Assembly: GCF_001545075.1 (NCBI RefSeq)
Contig: NZ_FCOB02000026.1
Coordinates: 59,278-123,277, forward strand
DNA length: 64,000 nt
Direction: 5' to 3'
DNA from: Caballeronia ptereochthonis
GTDB taxonomy: Bacteria > Pseudomonadota > Gammaproteobacteria > Burkholderiales > Burkholderiaceae
Shown: in pieces, positions 1 through 8,709 of the stretch
How positions within the stretch are numbered: position 1 is the first letter of the stretch
Layout: the number at the start of each line of letters is the position of its first letter
Translations under genes and position numbers: made by a program
The notes under the pieces: generated by a model
The model's input: the letters and a program-made list of their open reading frames with translations, nothing else
What the model was told of the DNA's origin: nothing
Databases searched by the model: none

Positions 1-72
1 TGCAGCACGCATACGGTCATCGGCGCTCCCGTCGGTTTGATTTTCGTGTTCGGCCGGCGCGCCGGCGTCTAA
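1..72 (+). CDS. possible C-terminal end of a truncated gene
   Basis: The first reading frame of the window is open from base 1 to a TAA at 70-72 and encodes a short, mostly hydrophobic tail (VIGAPVGLIFVFGRR followed by AGV). It would converge on glgC with a 4-bp overlap. Only 23 codons are visible, so an open frame of this length in GC-rich DNA could be chance; the other two plus-strand frames are less convincing. I do not recognise the protein. Upstream sequence is needed to decide. Confidence 0.25.
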   Translation, partial: CSTHTVIGAPVGLIFVFGRRAGV

Positions 73-1343
73 CGCTGCTCGAGCCGCTGCAACGCATCGC
101 GCGTGATCAGCGTGACTCCCGATTCCGTGCGGAAGAAGCGCGCGGCGTCGTCGTCCGGATCCTCGCCGACCACGAGCCCTTCGGGCACCGTGCAGCCGCG
201 GTCGATCACGACGCGCTGCAGGCGGCAGCTCGGCCCGACCGTCACCTGCGGCAACAACACTGCCTCATTGATGTTACAGAACGAGTGCACCCGCACCGCC
301 GACGAAAACACCGACTTCGACACCTGCGACCCCGAGATCACGCAGCCGCCGCACACGAGCAGATTGGTGATCGCGCCTTGCTGGCCATTCAGGTCGCGCA
401 CGAACTTGCCGGGCGGCAGCTGCTCCTGGTTGGTCCAGATCGGCCATTTGCGGTCGTAGAGATCGAGCTCGGGAATCGTCGATGCGAGGTCGAGGTTCGC
501 GGCCCAGTACGCGTCGACGGTTCCGACATCGCGCCAGTACGCAGGCGCTTCCGGATCGCTGCTGGACGTCACGCACGACATGCCGAAGGGATGCGCGATG
601 GCTTTGCCCGTCGTCACGACGCGCGGAATGATGTCCTTGCCGAAGTCGTGATCCGTGTTCGACGTCTCGATGTTCTCCTGCAGCATCTCGTAGAGGTACT
701 TCGCGCTGAACACGTAGATGCCCATGCTCGCGAGCGCGATATCGGGCTTGCCGGGCATCGCGGGCGGATCGGCGGGCTTTTCCAGGAAGTCGGTGACGCG
801 GCGGTTTTCGTCGACGTGCATCACGCCGAACGCGACCGCGTCCATGCGCGGCACCTCGATGCAGCCGACCGTGCAGTCCGCGCCGCTCTCGACGTGATCG
901 AGCACCATGCGCGTGTAGTCCATCTTGTAGATGTGATCGCCCGCCAGCACGATGACGAATTCCGGGCCGATCGAGCGGACGATGTCGAGGTTCTGATACA
1001 CCGCGTCCGCCGTGCCGCGATACCAGCTCGAATCGACGCGCTGCTGCGCCGGCCAGATATCGATGAACTCGTTGAACTCGCCCCGCAGGAAGCCCCAGCC
1101 GCGCTGCAGATGACGGATGAGCGAATGCGCCTTGTATTGCGTGACGACGGCGATGCGGCGGATGCCGGAATTGAGGCAGTTGGACAGCGCGAAGTCGATG
1201 ATGCGGTACTTGCCGCCGAAATGGACCGCGGGCTTGACCCGCTTGTCGGTGAGCGGCCCGAGACGAGTGCCGCGCCCGCCGGCGAGGACGATTGCGAGGG
1301 TCGACTTCTGCAAATCGGTGCGATTCTTAGACAGCGTCTCCAT
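69..1343 (-). CDS. glgC: glucose-1-phosphate adenylyltransferase (ADP-glucose pyrophosphorylase)
   Basis: Makes ADP-glucose from glucose-1-phosphate and ATP, the committed step of bacterial glycogen synthesis, in the cytosol. The 424-residue product carries the nucleotidyltransferase signature AGGRGTRL at about residues 21-28, the FGGKYRIIDFALSNCLNSG stretch typical of GlgC, and a C-terminal left-handed beta-helix-like region. Family length is about 420-430. The open frame extends to 1472, but I chose the ATG at 1343 because an AGGAGG box lies 6-7 bases upstream and homology begins there. No other glycogen gene is visible in the window; neighbours may lie to the left of base 1. Allosteric control by glycolytic intermediates is known for the family. 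Confidence 0.95.
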   Translation of the reverse strand: METLSKNRTDLQKSTLAIVLAGGRGTRLGPLTDKRVKPAVHFGGKYRIIDFALSNCLNSGIRRIAVVTQYKAHSLIRHLQRGWGFLRGEFNEFIDIWPAQQRVDSSWYRGTADAVYQNLDIVRSIGPEFVIVLAGDHIYKMDYTRMVLDHVESGADCTVGCIEVPRMDAVAFGVMHVDENRRVTDFLEKPADPPAMPGKPDIALASMGIYVFSAKYLYEMLQENIETSNTDHDFGKDIIPRVVTTGKAIAHPFGMSCVTSSSDPEAPAYWRDVGTVDAYWAANLDLASTIPELDLYDRKWPIWTNQEQLPPGKFVRDLNGQQGAITNLLVCGGCVISGSQVSKSVFSSAVRVHSFCNINEAVLLPQVTVGPSCRLQRVVIDRGCTVPEGLVVGEDPDDDAARFFRTESGVTLITRDALQRLEQR

Positions 1344-1923
1344 GTCAGCCTCCTGATTTGACCTGCGACTATTGGTTTCTTGCCGTGTGTTCGTCCTCTT
1401 GTGCTTTCGATGCGTGCGGTAATTGAGGCGCGGGCCGCTGGAATGCGCCGGCGCGCGACGTCGTTGGAGCATTATCCGGCGCGCATCGGAATTCGTGTAT
1501 GGAAGTCGCCCGTTTTTTTGCCGCTGTCACTCGGCCGCCTGAACGCGCATGGCTGAATCCCGCCGCATCGAGCAAGCGGCGTGCCGAATGCCGCACGAGC
1601 GTGCCGGGCGGCCCGCCGAAGCGTCTGGCGGTGTTGCAGGCGCGCGACCCTTTGGTTTTCCGCCGGTCGCGGCGCTCGACAAGACGCTTGCGCGCAATTT
1701 ATAACGAGCAGGCCATGCCGCACTGCGTCGAGGCGCGGCACAATACGAGGCATGCAGTCCGGACACGCCTCCGCAAGCGGCATCCGCGCGCATGCTTCGC
1801 AGCGTCGCGCTCGCGCTGCGCTGCAAGATGCGGACGGCAACGGACTTGCGAGGGCCGCCCGGATAAACGTTTCACCTGACCGAACAACCTGGAATCAATT
1901 GGGAATCAATCGGGAATCAGAAC
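1344..1923. other. 580-bp intergenic region between glgC and pdxY
   Basis: Divergent control region. The open frames here have no ribosome-binding site and composition like random GC-rich DNA, so I call no gene. The left end holds the glgC ribosome-binding site (AGGAGG, minus strand, near 1350). The right part holds a sigma-70-like promoter for pdxY at 1676-1705, leaving a leader of about 210 bases before pdxY in which I see no clear hairpin or riboswitch signature. Confidence 0.6.
1676..1705 (+). promoter_or_regulatory. candidate sigma-70 promoter for pdxY
   Basis: TCGACA (1676-1681; 5/6 to the -35 consensus), an 18-bp spacer and TATAAC (1700-1705; 5/6 to the -10 consensus). Initiation near 1712 would give a leader of about 210 bases before the pdxY start. 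Position and fit are good, but the assignment rests on pattern alone. Confidence 0.45.
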
Positions 1924-2811
1924 ATGAACAACGTCCTGAGCATTCAATCGCATGTGGTGTTCGGCCATGCGGGCAACAGCGCGGCGGTCTTTCCCATGCG
2001 GCGTCTCGGTGTCAACGTGTGGCCGCTCAACACCGTGCAGTTCTCCAACCACACTCAGTACGGCCGCTGGACCGGCAGCGCGTTCGACGCGGACGAATTG
2101 CAGAACGTGATCGAGGGCATCGGCGCGATCGGCGTGCTCGCGCGCTGCAACGCGGTCCTCTCGGGTTACCTCGGCGCGCCGGAGCAGGGCCGGGCGGTGG
2201 TCGAGATCGTGAAGATGGTGAAGGCGGTGAATCCGCGCGCGCTCTTCTTCTGCGACCCGGTCATGGGCCAGACGGGCGGCTGCACGGTCGCGCCGGGCAT
2301 CGAGGACTTCCTCGTCACCGTCATGCCCGGCATCGCCGATGCGATGATGCCCAATCACGTCGAACTGGAGAAGCTCGTCGGGCGGACCATCGAGACGGTG
2401 GAGGAAGCCGTCGACGCCTGCCGCGAAGTGCTCGGGCGCGGTCCGCGCATCGTGCTGGTGAAGCATCTGCTCGATCGCAACAGCCGCGCCGACACCTTCA
2501 ACATGCTCGCCGTCAGCCCGACCGAAGCGTGGTTCGCGCAGCGCCCGCTCTATCCGTTCGCGCGTCAGCCGGTCGGCGTAGGCGATCTGACGAGCGGCGT
2601 GTTCGTCGCGCGCACCTTGCTCGGCGATTCGCTGCGCAAGGCGCTCGAGCATACGCTCGCGGCGGTCAATGCCGTTGTCAGGGCGACGTACGATGCGGGG
2701 CGCTACGAACTGGAGATCGTCGCTTCGCAGGACGAGATCGCCAATCCGGTCGACCGTTTTCCCGCGATCCGTGTAACGGGAACGGAGACGGTCAGGGGCA
2801 GGGACGGCTAG
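1924..2811 (+). CDS. pdxY: pyridoxal kinase PdxY
   Basis: Phosphorylates pyridoxal to pyridoxal 5'-phosphate in vitamin B6 salvage; ribokinase-fold, cytosolic. The 295-residue protein opens with the substrate-binding SIQSHVVFGHAGN stretch, has the VKHL strand near the ATP site, and contains GVGDLTSG at about residues 218-225, where D221 is the expected catalytic base. Length fits PdxY (about 287). The distinctive N-terminus and NHTQYG segment favour PdxY over PdxK. It converges on the IclR gene to its right, sharing 4 bp at the stops (2808-2811). Confidence 0.92.
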   Translation: MNNVLSIQSHVVFGHAGNSAAVFPMRRLGVNVWPLNTVQFSNHTQYGRWTGSAFDADELQNVIEGIGAIGVLARCNAVLSGYLGAPEQGRAVVEIVKMVKAVNPRALFFCDPVMGQTGGCTVAPGIEDFLVTVMPGIADAMMPNHVELEKLVGRTIETVEEAVDACREVLGRGPRIVLVKHLLDRNSRADTFNMLAVSPTEAWFAQRPLYPFARQPVGVGDLTSGVFVARTLLGDSLRKALEHTLAAVNAVVRATYDAGRYELEIVASQDEIANPVDRFPAIRVTGTETVRGRDG

Positions 2812-3650
2812 TTCGCTTCGCCGCCGGTTTCCATGAACCCGAAGCGCCACGACAACCGCCGCGTCGCGGCCAGAAGCGCGCGTGCCAGCGGACCGTCGGC
2901 GGCGCTGTCGAAACCGCCCGCCGAACCGATCAAGGCGAGCACGAGGCACACGCTGCCGGTGTGATCGAACACCGGCGCCGCCAGCGTGTGGATGCCGGGA
3001 ACCGGTGCGCCGAGCGCCGTATCGAAGCCGCGTGTCCGGATCTCGTCGAGGCGCGCGCGACAGGCGGCATTCAGCGCGCCGACGTGCCGTTCATCGCCTT
3101 CGAAGACTGAAGCCGGCTGCGCGCCCGCGAGCCGGATGCCGTCCTGCTCCATCAGGCTCGCCAGCATTTCCCCGGAAAGATGCGCCGCGTACACCCGGCC
3201 GATGGCCGTATTGACGAGCGACATCACGGTGCCCACGCGCAGGCTCACGTGCTGCGGCCGCGCCGATTCCTCCAGACGGATCACGGTCGGCCCGAGCGGA
3301 CCGAGCGTGGCCGCCGCGACCGTCATCGACGTGCTTGCGGCAAGCGCGACGATCTCGACTTCGGCGTCGCGGATCGGCGAGAGCCGCTGCAGCGCGATGA
3401 GCCCGAGCTCGCGGCTCAGGCTGCCCGCGTGAAAGAGCCCCGCCTCGTCGCGCGCGAGCAGGCCTACCTTCACGAGACTCACGAGATGCGCGAATGCCTT
3501 CGCGGGCGCCATGCCGGCCGCGAAGGCGAGATCGCGCAGCGTCAGCGGCCGGCCCGCCGCGACCAGTGCGCGCAGCAGGTCGCCCGTCGCGTCGAGCGCG
3601 TTGATGCCGCGTTGCGGCCGGGCGTCGGCGTTTTCCTCGAACATCGTCAT
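2808..3650 (-). CDS. IclR-family transcriptional regulator (second of a tandem pair)
   Basis: 280-residue regulator with an N-terminal winged-helix (about residues 15-75; LTLRDLAFAAGMAPAKAFAHL helix-turn-helix) and a C-terminal GAF-like effector domain ending with the usual IclR strands (GTVMSLVNTAIGRVYAAHL, PVPGIHTLAAPVFD). Its ATG at 3648-3650 overlaps the TGA of the upstream IclR gene (ATGA), so the two are translationally coupled. The two proteins are paralogues with the same effector-domain phrases (HVSLRVGTVMSL against HVNLHVGTVMSL). Divergent from the MBL/MFS genes at 4588, which they probably control. The effector is unknown. Confidence 0.85.
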   Translation of the reverse strand: MTMFEENADARPQRGINALDATGDLLRALVAAGRPLTLRDLAFAAGMAPAKAFAHLVSLVKVGLLARDEAGLFHAGSLSRELGLIALQRLSPIRDAEVEIVALAASTSMTVAAATLGPLGPTVIRLEESARPQHVSLRVGTVMSLVNTAIGRVYAAHLSGEMLASLMEQDGIRLAGAQPASVFEGDERHVGALNAACRARLDEIRTRGFDTALGAPVPGIHTLAAPVFDHTGSVCLVLALIGSAGGFDSAADGPLARALLAATRRLSWRFGFMETGGEAN

Positions 3651-4465
3651 GACAGCCGTCCGGCGATATCGCGTGCCGCATCCTGCAAGGCGCGCGCGAG
3701 CAGGCTGTCCCACGCGACATCGCACAGGCCGGTCGGGCCGATCGCGGTCAGCGCGAGTTGCATGCGATGCGCGCCGTCGAACACCGGCACGCTCATGCTG
3801 CTCACGCCCGGGCTCGGCGCATCGACGCCGCGCTCGATGCCGCGCGCGCGAATCTCGTCGATGTGCGCCGCCATCTCCGGCGCGTCGGTTTCGGCCTGAT
3901 GCGCGAGCATCGCGGCGACGCGGGTCGGGTCGTCGAAGGCGCGGAACACGCGGCCCGTCGACGTCGCCGACAGCGACATCACCGTGCCCACGTGCAGATT
4001 GACGTGCAGCGGAAAGCCGCCGCGCTCGTAACGCACGATGGTCGGCCCCTGCGGCCCGGCCACGCTGACCGCGACGCTCATGCCCGTCGCGAGCGCGAGC
4101 GCCGCGACGCGGGGCGCCGCCGCGCGATACGCCGGCTGCTGCTCCAGATTCAACAGACCGAGCCGGAGCGAAAGCGGACCGGGCTCGTAGTTGCCGGTGA
4201 GGGCGTCGCGCTTGACGAGCCCGAGACGCGTGAGGCTGACGAGATACGTATGCGCCTGCGCAGTCGACAGCTCCGCGGCTTCGGCGAGGGCGCTCAGCGC
4301 AAGCGGCTCGCGGCGGGCGGCGAGCGCATCGAGCAGGCGTGCGCCGACTTCGACGCTCTGGATGCCGCGCTGTTTTCTTTCTTCGCCAGATTCGGAACGA
4401 ACCAAGAGCACTCCGCGATCGATGAAAAGTGAACGAATGGCAGATGTTAGCCGAGCAGGAATCAT
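3647..4465 (-). CDS. IclR-family transcriptional regulator (first of a tandem pair)
   Basis: IclR regulator of about 254-272 residues: helix-turn-helix LALSALAEAAELSTAQAHTYL followed by an effector domain with GTVMSLSATSTGRVFRAF and a C-terminal PSPGVSSMSVPVFD. The start is uncertain. The open frame runs to 4528; I list the ATG at 4465, but a GTG at 4411 would also give a normal IclR N-terminus, and neither has a good Shine-Dalgarno. It overlaps the next IclR gene by 4 bp and is divergent from the metallo-beta-lactamase-fold gene, with palindromes between them at 4494-4520. Confidence 0.82.
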   Translation of the reverse strand: MIPARLTSAIRSLFIDRGVLLVRSESGEERKQRGIQSVEVGARLLDALAARREPLALSALAEAAELSTAQAHTYLVSLTRLGLVKRDALTGNYEPGPLSLRLGLLNLEQQPAYRAAAPRVAALALATGMSVAVSVAGPQGPTIVRYERGGFPLHVNLHVGTVMSLSATSTGRVFRAFDDPTRVAAMLAHQAETDAPEMAAHIDEIRARGIERGVDAPSPGVSSMSVPVFDGAHRMQLALTAIGPTGLCDVAWDSLLARALQDAARDIAGRLS

Positions 4466-4493
4466 CCGACGAAGCAGTTCGGTATTTACCCGA

Positions 4494-4520
4494 TATTTGC
4501 AAATAGCAAGTACGCTTGCT
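4494..4520. promoter_or_regulatory. palindromic operator candidates in the IclR/MBL divergent promoter
   Basis: Two abutting palindromes: TATTTGCAAATA (4494-4505, perfect) and AGCAAG-TACG-CTTGCT (4505-4520, perfect arms). A TTGACA hexamer follows at 4522-4527 on the plus strand. The location between divergent genes suggests binding sites for one or both of the tandem IclR proteins; inference only. Confidence 0.45.
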
Positions 4521-4587
4521 GTTGACAAAAATCGGCACGACGCCGATCATCCACTCATCCCCACGAGAATGGAAGCGAGACACGACC

Positions 4588-5547
4588 ATGGCAAAAGCAT
4601 TCGCATCGCAGGCCGATCTGGAAGAGAAGAAGATCACCTTCACCCGGCTCTCCGACAACGCCTACGCGTACACGGCGGAGGGCGATCCGAACTCCGGCGT
4701 GATCGTCGGCGACGACGGCGTGCTGATCGTCGACACGACCGCCACACCCGCGATGGCGCAGGACCTGATCGCGAAGATCCGCAGCGTCACCGACAAGCCG
4801 ATCAAGTACGTCGTGCTGTCGCATTACCACGCGGTGCGCGTGCTCGGCGCGTCGGCGTATTTCGAGGAGGGCGCGCAGCAGATCATCGCGAGCCGCGGCA
4901 CGTACGAGATGATCGTCGAGCGCGGCGAGGCCGACATGAAATCGGAGATCGAGCGCTTTCCGCGCCTGTTCGCGGGCGTGGAGACCGTGCCCGGCCTCAC
5001 GTGGCCGACGCTCGTCTTCGAGAAGGAAATCACGCTGTGGCTCGGCAAGCTCGAAGTGAAGATCGCGCATCTGGGCTCGGGCCACACGAAGGGCGATACG
5101 GTCGTCTGGCTGCCGTCGCAGAAGGTGCTGTTCTCCGGCGACCTCGTCGAATACGACGCGGCCTGCTATTGCGGCGACGCGCAACTCGAGGACTGGCCCG
5201 CCACGCTCGAAGCGCTGCGCGCGCTGAAGGCCGAGAAGCTCGTGCCGGGCCGCGGCCCCGCGCTTTTGTCGCCCGCCGAAGTGGACAAGGGGCTCGACTA
5301 CACGAAGGATTTCGTCACGACGCTGCTTCAGGCAGGCAGGGAGGCGGTCGCCGACAAGCTCGATCTGAAGGGCTCGATGGCGCACACCCGCAAGGCCATG
5401 GACCCGAAGTTCGGCCACGTTTTCATCTACGAGCACTGCCTGCCGTTCGACGTCTCGCGCGCCTACGACGAGGCGAGCGGCATCAGGCATCCGCGCATCT
5501 GGACGGCCGAGCGCGACAAGGAAATGTGGGCCGCCCTGCAGGACTGA
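4588..5547 (+). CDS. metallo-beta-lactamase-fold protein lacking the second zinc-site ligands
   Basis: 319-residue MBL-fold hydrolase homologue. The first motif, normally HxHxDH, reads H79-Y-H81-A-V83-R84, and the last histidine of the fold (usually PGHGP) is arginine in PGRGP (R222). H166 in GHTKGD and D185 in SGD remain. So the three-histidine site is intact, but Asp, His and His of the second metal site are all changed. It is probably a mononuclear enzyme or a non-classical MBL; substrate unknown. The start at 4588 was chosen because conserved sequence begins there; the frame opens at 4516. It heads a probable operon with the MFS gene and is divergent from two IclR genes. Confidence 0.8.
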   Translation: MAKAFASQADLEEKKITFTRLSDNAYAYTAEGDPNSGVIVGDDGVLIVDTTATPAMAQDLIAKIRSVTDKPIKYVVLSHYHAVRVLGASAYFEEGAQQIIASRGTYEMIVERGEADMKSEIERFPRLFAGVETVPGLTWPTLVFEKEITLWLGKLEVKIAHLGSGHTKGDTVVWLPSQKVLFSGDLVEYDAACYCGDAQLEDWPATLEALRALKAEKLVPGRGPALLSPAEVDKGLDYTKDFVTTLLQAGREAVADKLDLKGSMAHTRKAMDPKFGHVFIYEHCLPFDVSRAYDEASGIRHPRIWTAERDKEMWAALQD

Positions 5548-5646
5548 CGTCCATCCCTCGCGGCGCGTCCTGACGCGCGCCGCTTCTTTCTCTCAGGCAA
5601 CTGGCGCGCGAGACGCCGGCCTTCTCACGCCCATCTGGAGCGAGAC

Positions 5647-6999
5647 ATGTCGAAGTCGATCAGCACGGCGGCGCTCAGCCCGAGCGCCGCCGCGGGCCCG
5701 CACATCCTGTCGGACGATGCGCTGTTTCGCAAAGTCGCGTGGCGCATCATTCCGTTCCTGTTCCTGTGCTACGTGGTGTCGTTTCTGGACCGCATCAACA
5801 TCGGCTTCGCGCAGTTGCAGATGAAGCACGATCTCGGCTTTTCCGATGCCATGTACGGTCTCGGCGCCGCCGTGTTCTATGTCGGCTACGTGCTCTTCGA
5901 AGTGCCGAGCAATCTGCTGCTCGCGAAATTCGGCGCGCGCCGCACGTTCACGCGCATCATGCTTTTGTGGGGCGCGGCGTCGGTCGGCATGATGTTCGTC
6001 TCGACGCCCGGCCATTTCTATCTGCTGCGCTTTCTGCTCGGCGTGTTCGAAGCGGGCTTCTTTCCGGGCATCGTGCTCTATCTGACCTACTGGTTCCCGG
6101 CGGGACGGCGCGCGGCGGTGATGTCCGTGTTCTTCGCGGGCGTCGCGGTCGCGGGCGTGTTCGGCGGGCTCGTGTCCGGCTGGATCATGCGCGACATGAC
6201 GGGCGTCATGGGCCTGCACGGCTGGCAGTGGATGTTCGCGATCGAAGGCGCGCCGGCCGTGCTGCTCGGCGTGATCGCACTGCGTCTGCTGGTCGATTCG
6301 CCGCGCGACGCGCGCTGGCTCGCGCAGGCGGAGCAGGAGCGGCTCGCCGCGCTGTGCTCCGAGGCGAACGGCGGCGCCGATGCGCACGACCGGGCCGGCC
6401 TGCTCGACGCCTTGCGCAATCCGCGCGTCTATCTCTTCGCGTTCATCTATTTTTCGCTGACGTGCGCATCGCTCACGCTGAGCTTCTGGATGCCGCTGAT
6501 GATCCGCGACTTCGGCATCACGGACGTGATGTCCGTCAGCCTCTACACCGTCGTGCCGAATGCCGTCGGCGCGCTCGGGCTGATTTTGATTGCGCGCCAT
6601 TCGGATCGCGTCGGCGAGCGGCGCAAGCACTTCGCGTGCTGCACGTTCGGCGGCGGCATCGCGCTCGCCGCGCTCACGCTGCATTTCCCGAGCTTTCCGC
6701 TGATGCTCGCGATCCTGTCGGTCGCGGCGACCCTGATCTTCGCCGCGCTGCCGATCTTCTGGGCCGTGCCCGCGAGCCATCTGCCGGGCAGGAGCGCGGC
6801 GGCGGGCATCGCGTTCATCAGCAGCATCGGCATTACGAGCGGAATCGTGAGTCCGTGGGTGATCGGCCAGATCCGCACCGCGACAGGCAGCATGGATCTC
6901 GCCGTGCATCTGCTGGCATTGCTGCTCTTCGCGAGCGGCGCGGCGCTGATGTTCGGGCTGCGCGGCGACGCGTCCTCACATCCCCTGAAGGTTCACTGA
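5647..6999 (+). CDS. MFS transporter, anion:cation symporter (phthalate/tartrate permease-like) family
   Basis: 450-residue carrier with about 12 membrane helices. The N-terminal signature LDRINIGFAQLQMKHDLGFSD and the loop after helix 2 (EVPSNLLLAKFGARR) identify the ACS family, which imports organic anions such as phthalate, tartrate, glucarate or vanillate. A TGGAGCGAGAC ribosome-binding site precedes the ATG. It follows the MBL-fold gene by 99 bp and is probably co-regulated by the tandem IclR pair. It converges on the next gene with a 7-bp overlap. The substrate cannot be read from sequence. It is clearly a different paralogue from the second ACS carrier at 30016. Confidence 0.88.
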   Translation: MSKSISTAALSPSAAAGPHILSDDALFRKVAWRIIPFLFLCYVVSFLDRINIGFAQLQMKHDLGFSDAMYGLGAAVFYVGYVLFEVPSNLLLAKFGARRTFTRIMLLWGAASVGMMFVSTPGHFYLLRFLLGVFEAGFFPGIVLYLTYWFPAGRRAAVMSVFFAGVAVAGVFGGLVSGWIMRDMTGVMGLHGWQWMFAIEGAPAVLLGVIALRLLVDSPRDARWLAQAEQERLAALCSEANGGADAHDRAGLLDALRNPRVYLFAFIYFSLTCASLTLSFWMPLMIRDFGITDVMSVSLYTVVPNAVGALGLILIARHSDRVGERRKHFACCTFGGGIALAALTLHFPSFPLMLAILSVAATLIFAALPIFWAVPASHLPGRSAAAGIAFISSIGITSGIVSPWVIGQIRTATGSMDLAVHLLALLLFASGAALMFGLRGDASSHPLKVH

Positions 7000-7475
7000 G
7001 GCGCGGCGGCCGCGGCCATCGCCTTGAAGTTCTCGGGCGTCGCGAAGGCGAGATATTCCGCCTGCATGTCGGGCGTGAGGAATTCGAGCATCGTCGAGTT
7101 CTCGATCCAGAATTCGATCACGTGGAAGAAGTTGTTGCCGCGCGTGCAGCGCACCGCGCGCCAGCCTTCGCGCTCGCCGATCGCGACGACTTCCCCGCTC
7201 GTCTTCGGCGTCGCGATGGCCATGTGGAACGCGCTGTACTGCGGGCGCTTGATCGTGTCCGCGCCGTAGCTCACGCTGTCCTCGTGGCCGCCGCCCGGCG
7301 TGATCACCTTGTCGCTCGGATACACCTCGATGATGCTGCCGCGATCGTCGCCCGCGACCGCCATCCATGCGTCGGGAAACGGCGAGAAGGGCGCGGCGAA
7401 GCCGTCCCACAGTTCGGCCAGCACATGCGCGACGTGCTTCGGATCGTTGGCGGGAATGGATGCGTGGAAGATCAT
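6993..7475 (-). CDS. conserved hypothetical protein, possibly VOC/glyoxalase-like
   Basis: 160-residue cytosolic protein without signal peptide or membrane segment. It opens with MIFHASIPANDPKHVAHVL and has alternating beta/alpha character with conserved-looking HMAIATPK and FFHVIEFWIENS strands, which is compatible with a vicinal-oxygen-chelate (glyoxalase) fold, but I see no full metal-ligand set and do not assign a reaction. An ACGGAG box lies 12-17 bases upstream. It ends inside the last codons of the convergent MFS gene. It resembles a widespread proteobacterial protein of unknown function. Confidence 0.75.
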   Translation of the reverse strand: MIFHASIPANDPKHVAHVLAELWDGFAAPFSPFPDAWMAVAGDDRGSIIEVYPSDKVITPGGGHEDSVSYGADTIKRPQYSAFHMAIATPKTSGEVVAIGEREGWRAVRCTRGNNFFHVIEFWIENSTMLEFLTPDMQAEYLAFATPENFKAMAAAAAPQ

Positions 7476-7713
7476 CGCGGTGAACTCCGTTAAGCGTGGG
7501 GATGACTTCGCGCCGATCCTTTCATGTTGCCGGCATCGCTGTCAATTCGCAGTGCTACGGTGTGGCGAGATGTCTGACGATTGAACCAGCGGGCGAGCGC
7601 CGGTAACTCCGGCGTCGGAACGCACCCGTAGCCGATGATGCCGGCAAGTGCTCCGGTCGTGGCAGTGAACCCGATATCAAGTCACCGCCACAGGCCGCGG
7701 CGAAGCGCGCGTT

Positions 7714-8595
7714 TCAACGTTCCCGTGCCGTGCCGCTCGCAAATGCCGCGAGGTCCGCGCTCAGGCGCGCGGCATCGCTCAGGAAGACGCCGTGCGGCGC
7801 GCCTTCGTACACCACGAGCCGCGCGTCGGGGATGATCCGCGCCGTGCGTTGCGAAGTCAGCTCGAGCGGATTCGACACATCGCGGTCGCCCTGCACGACG
7901 AGCGTTGGCACGTCGATATCGCGCAACTCGGCGCGGAAGTCGCCCCGGCTCACCGTTTCGTTGCACGCGTAAAGCGCCTGCTGCGACGTGCGCAACGCCA
8001 TCTCGCGCACCCAGTCGATCATCGCCTGCGACGCGTTCGGCCCGGTGAACGGGCGCGCATTGTCGGCGAGCCACTGCGGATAGTCCATCATCAGGTCGTT
8101 CTGGAACGCATCGACGCAGGCGCGATCGATGCCGTCGGGATTGTCGGGCGTCTTCGCGAGCATCGGCAGAGTCGAGGCGATCAACACGAGGCGCGCGACC
8201 CGCCCGCTGCCGTGGCGCGTCAGGTAGCGCACCGCCTCCGAGCCGCCCATCGAATAGCCGGCGAGCGTGATGTCGGACAGGTCGAGCGCGTCGATGACGG
8301 CGGCGAGGTCGTCCGCCAGCGTGTCGTAGTCGTAGCCGCCGCCGGGATCGCTCGAACGGCCGTGGCCGCGACGGTCGTACGCGACGCAGCGAAAGCCCTG
8401 GCGCGCGAGCGGCAGCATCTGATACGCCCACATGTCGCTCGGCAGCGAGTAGCTGGCGACGAACACGATCGTCTTGCCGTGGCCGGCCGCGCCTTCGTCG
8501 CGCCAGTCGCGATAGAAAAGCTCGGCGCCGTCGGGCGTGCGGATGAACCCCGGGCGGGCGATGGCGGCGCGATTTCGATGCAGGTCTGCGGGCAT
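7714..8595 (-). CDS. alpha/beta hydrolase (non-heme chloroperoxidase/esterase type)
   Basis: 293-residue alpha/beta-hydrolase. It has the oxyanion segment FVASYSLPSDMW, the RRGHGRS motif, a nucleophile elbow GYSMGG (catalytic Ser), an acid in VQGDRDVSNP and a catalytic His in EGAPHGVFLS. The RGHGRS plus GYSMGG pattern is typical of non-heme peroxidase-like esterases; substrate unknown. The frame runs to 8901, but the start is the ATG at 8595, preceded directly by AAGGAGACGGAC. That ribosome-binding site is fully complementary to a stretch of the upstream RNA candidate (8743-8752), suggesting post-transcriptional control. A terminator at 8684-8709 lies between that RNA and this gene. Confidence 0.87.
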   Translation of the reverse strand: MPADLHRNRAAIARPGFIRTPDGAELFYRDWRDEGAAGHGKTIVFVASYSLPSDMWAYQMLPLARQGFRCVAYDRRGHGRSSDPGGGYDYDTLADDLAAVIDALDLSDITLAGYSMGGSEAVRYLTRHGSGRVARLVLIASTLPMLAKTPDNPDGIDRACVDAFQNDLMMDYPQWLADNARPFTGPNASQAMIDWVREMALRTSQQALYACNETVSRGDFRAELRDIDVPTLVVQGDRDVSNPLELTSQRTARIIPDARLVVYEGAPHGVFLSDAARLSADLAAFASGTARER

Positions 8596-8683
8596 GTCCG
8601 TCTCCTTGTCGATGAACGGTGTGAGCGCATCGTCGCAGGGAGGGGTGAGGCGGACGATTACTTTGGAGGTAATGGGCGCGCGC

Positions 8684-8709
8684 AAAAAAATGCCGCCTGT
8701 GAAGGCGGC
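8684..8709 (-). terminator. Rho-independent terminator of the RNA candidate
   Basis: On the minus strand GCCGCC-TTCACA-GGCGGC is followed by A and seven T. A complete intrinsic terminator that is separate from the one at 8883-8928, so something transcribed between them ends here; it could alternatively act as an attenuator for the hydrolase gene. Confidence 0.8.

Noticed and set aside
1472..1923. Overlapping small frames between glgC and pdxY
   Set aside because: Several mutually overlapping Arg-rich frames, none with a ribosome-binding site or recognisable domain.
2808..4658. One 616-residue frame covering both IclR genes
   Set aside because: Its upstream half is out of phase with the clear IclR homology of the first gene; only the part from 3650 down is a real protein, and the ATGA overlap explains the continuous frame.
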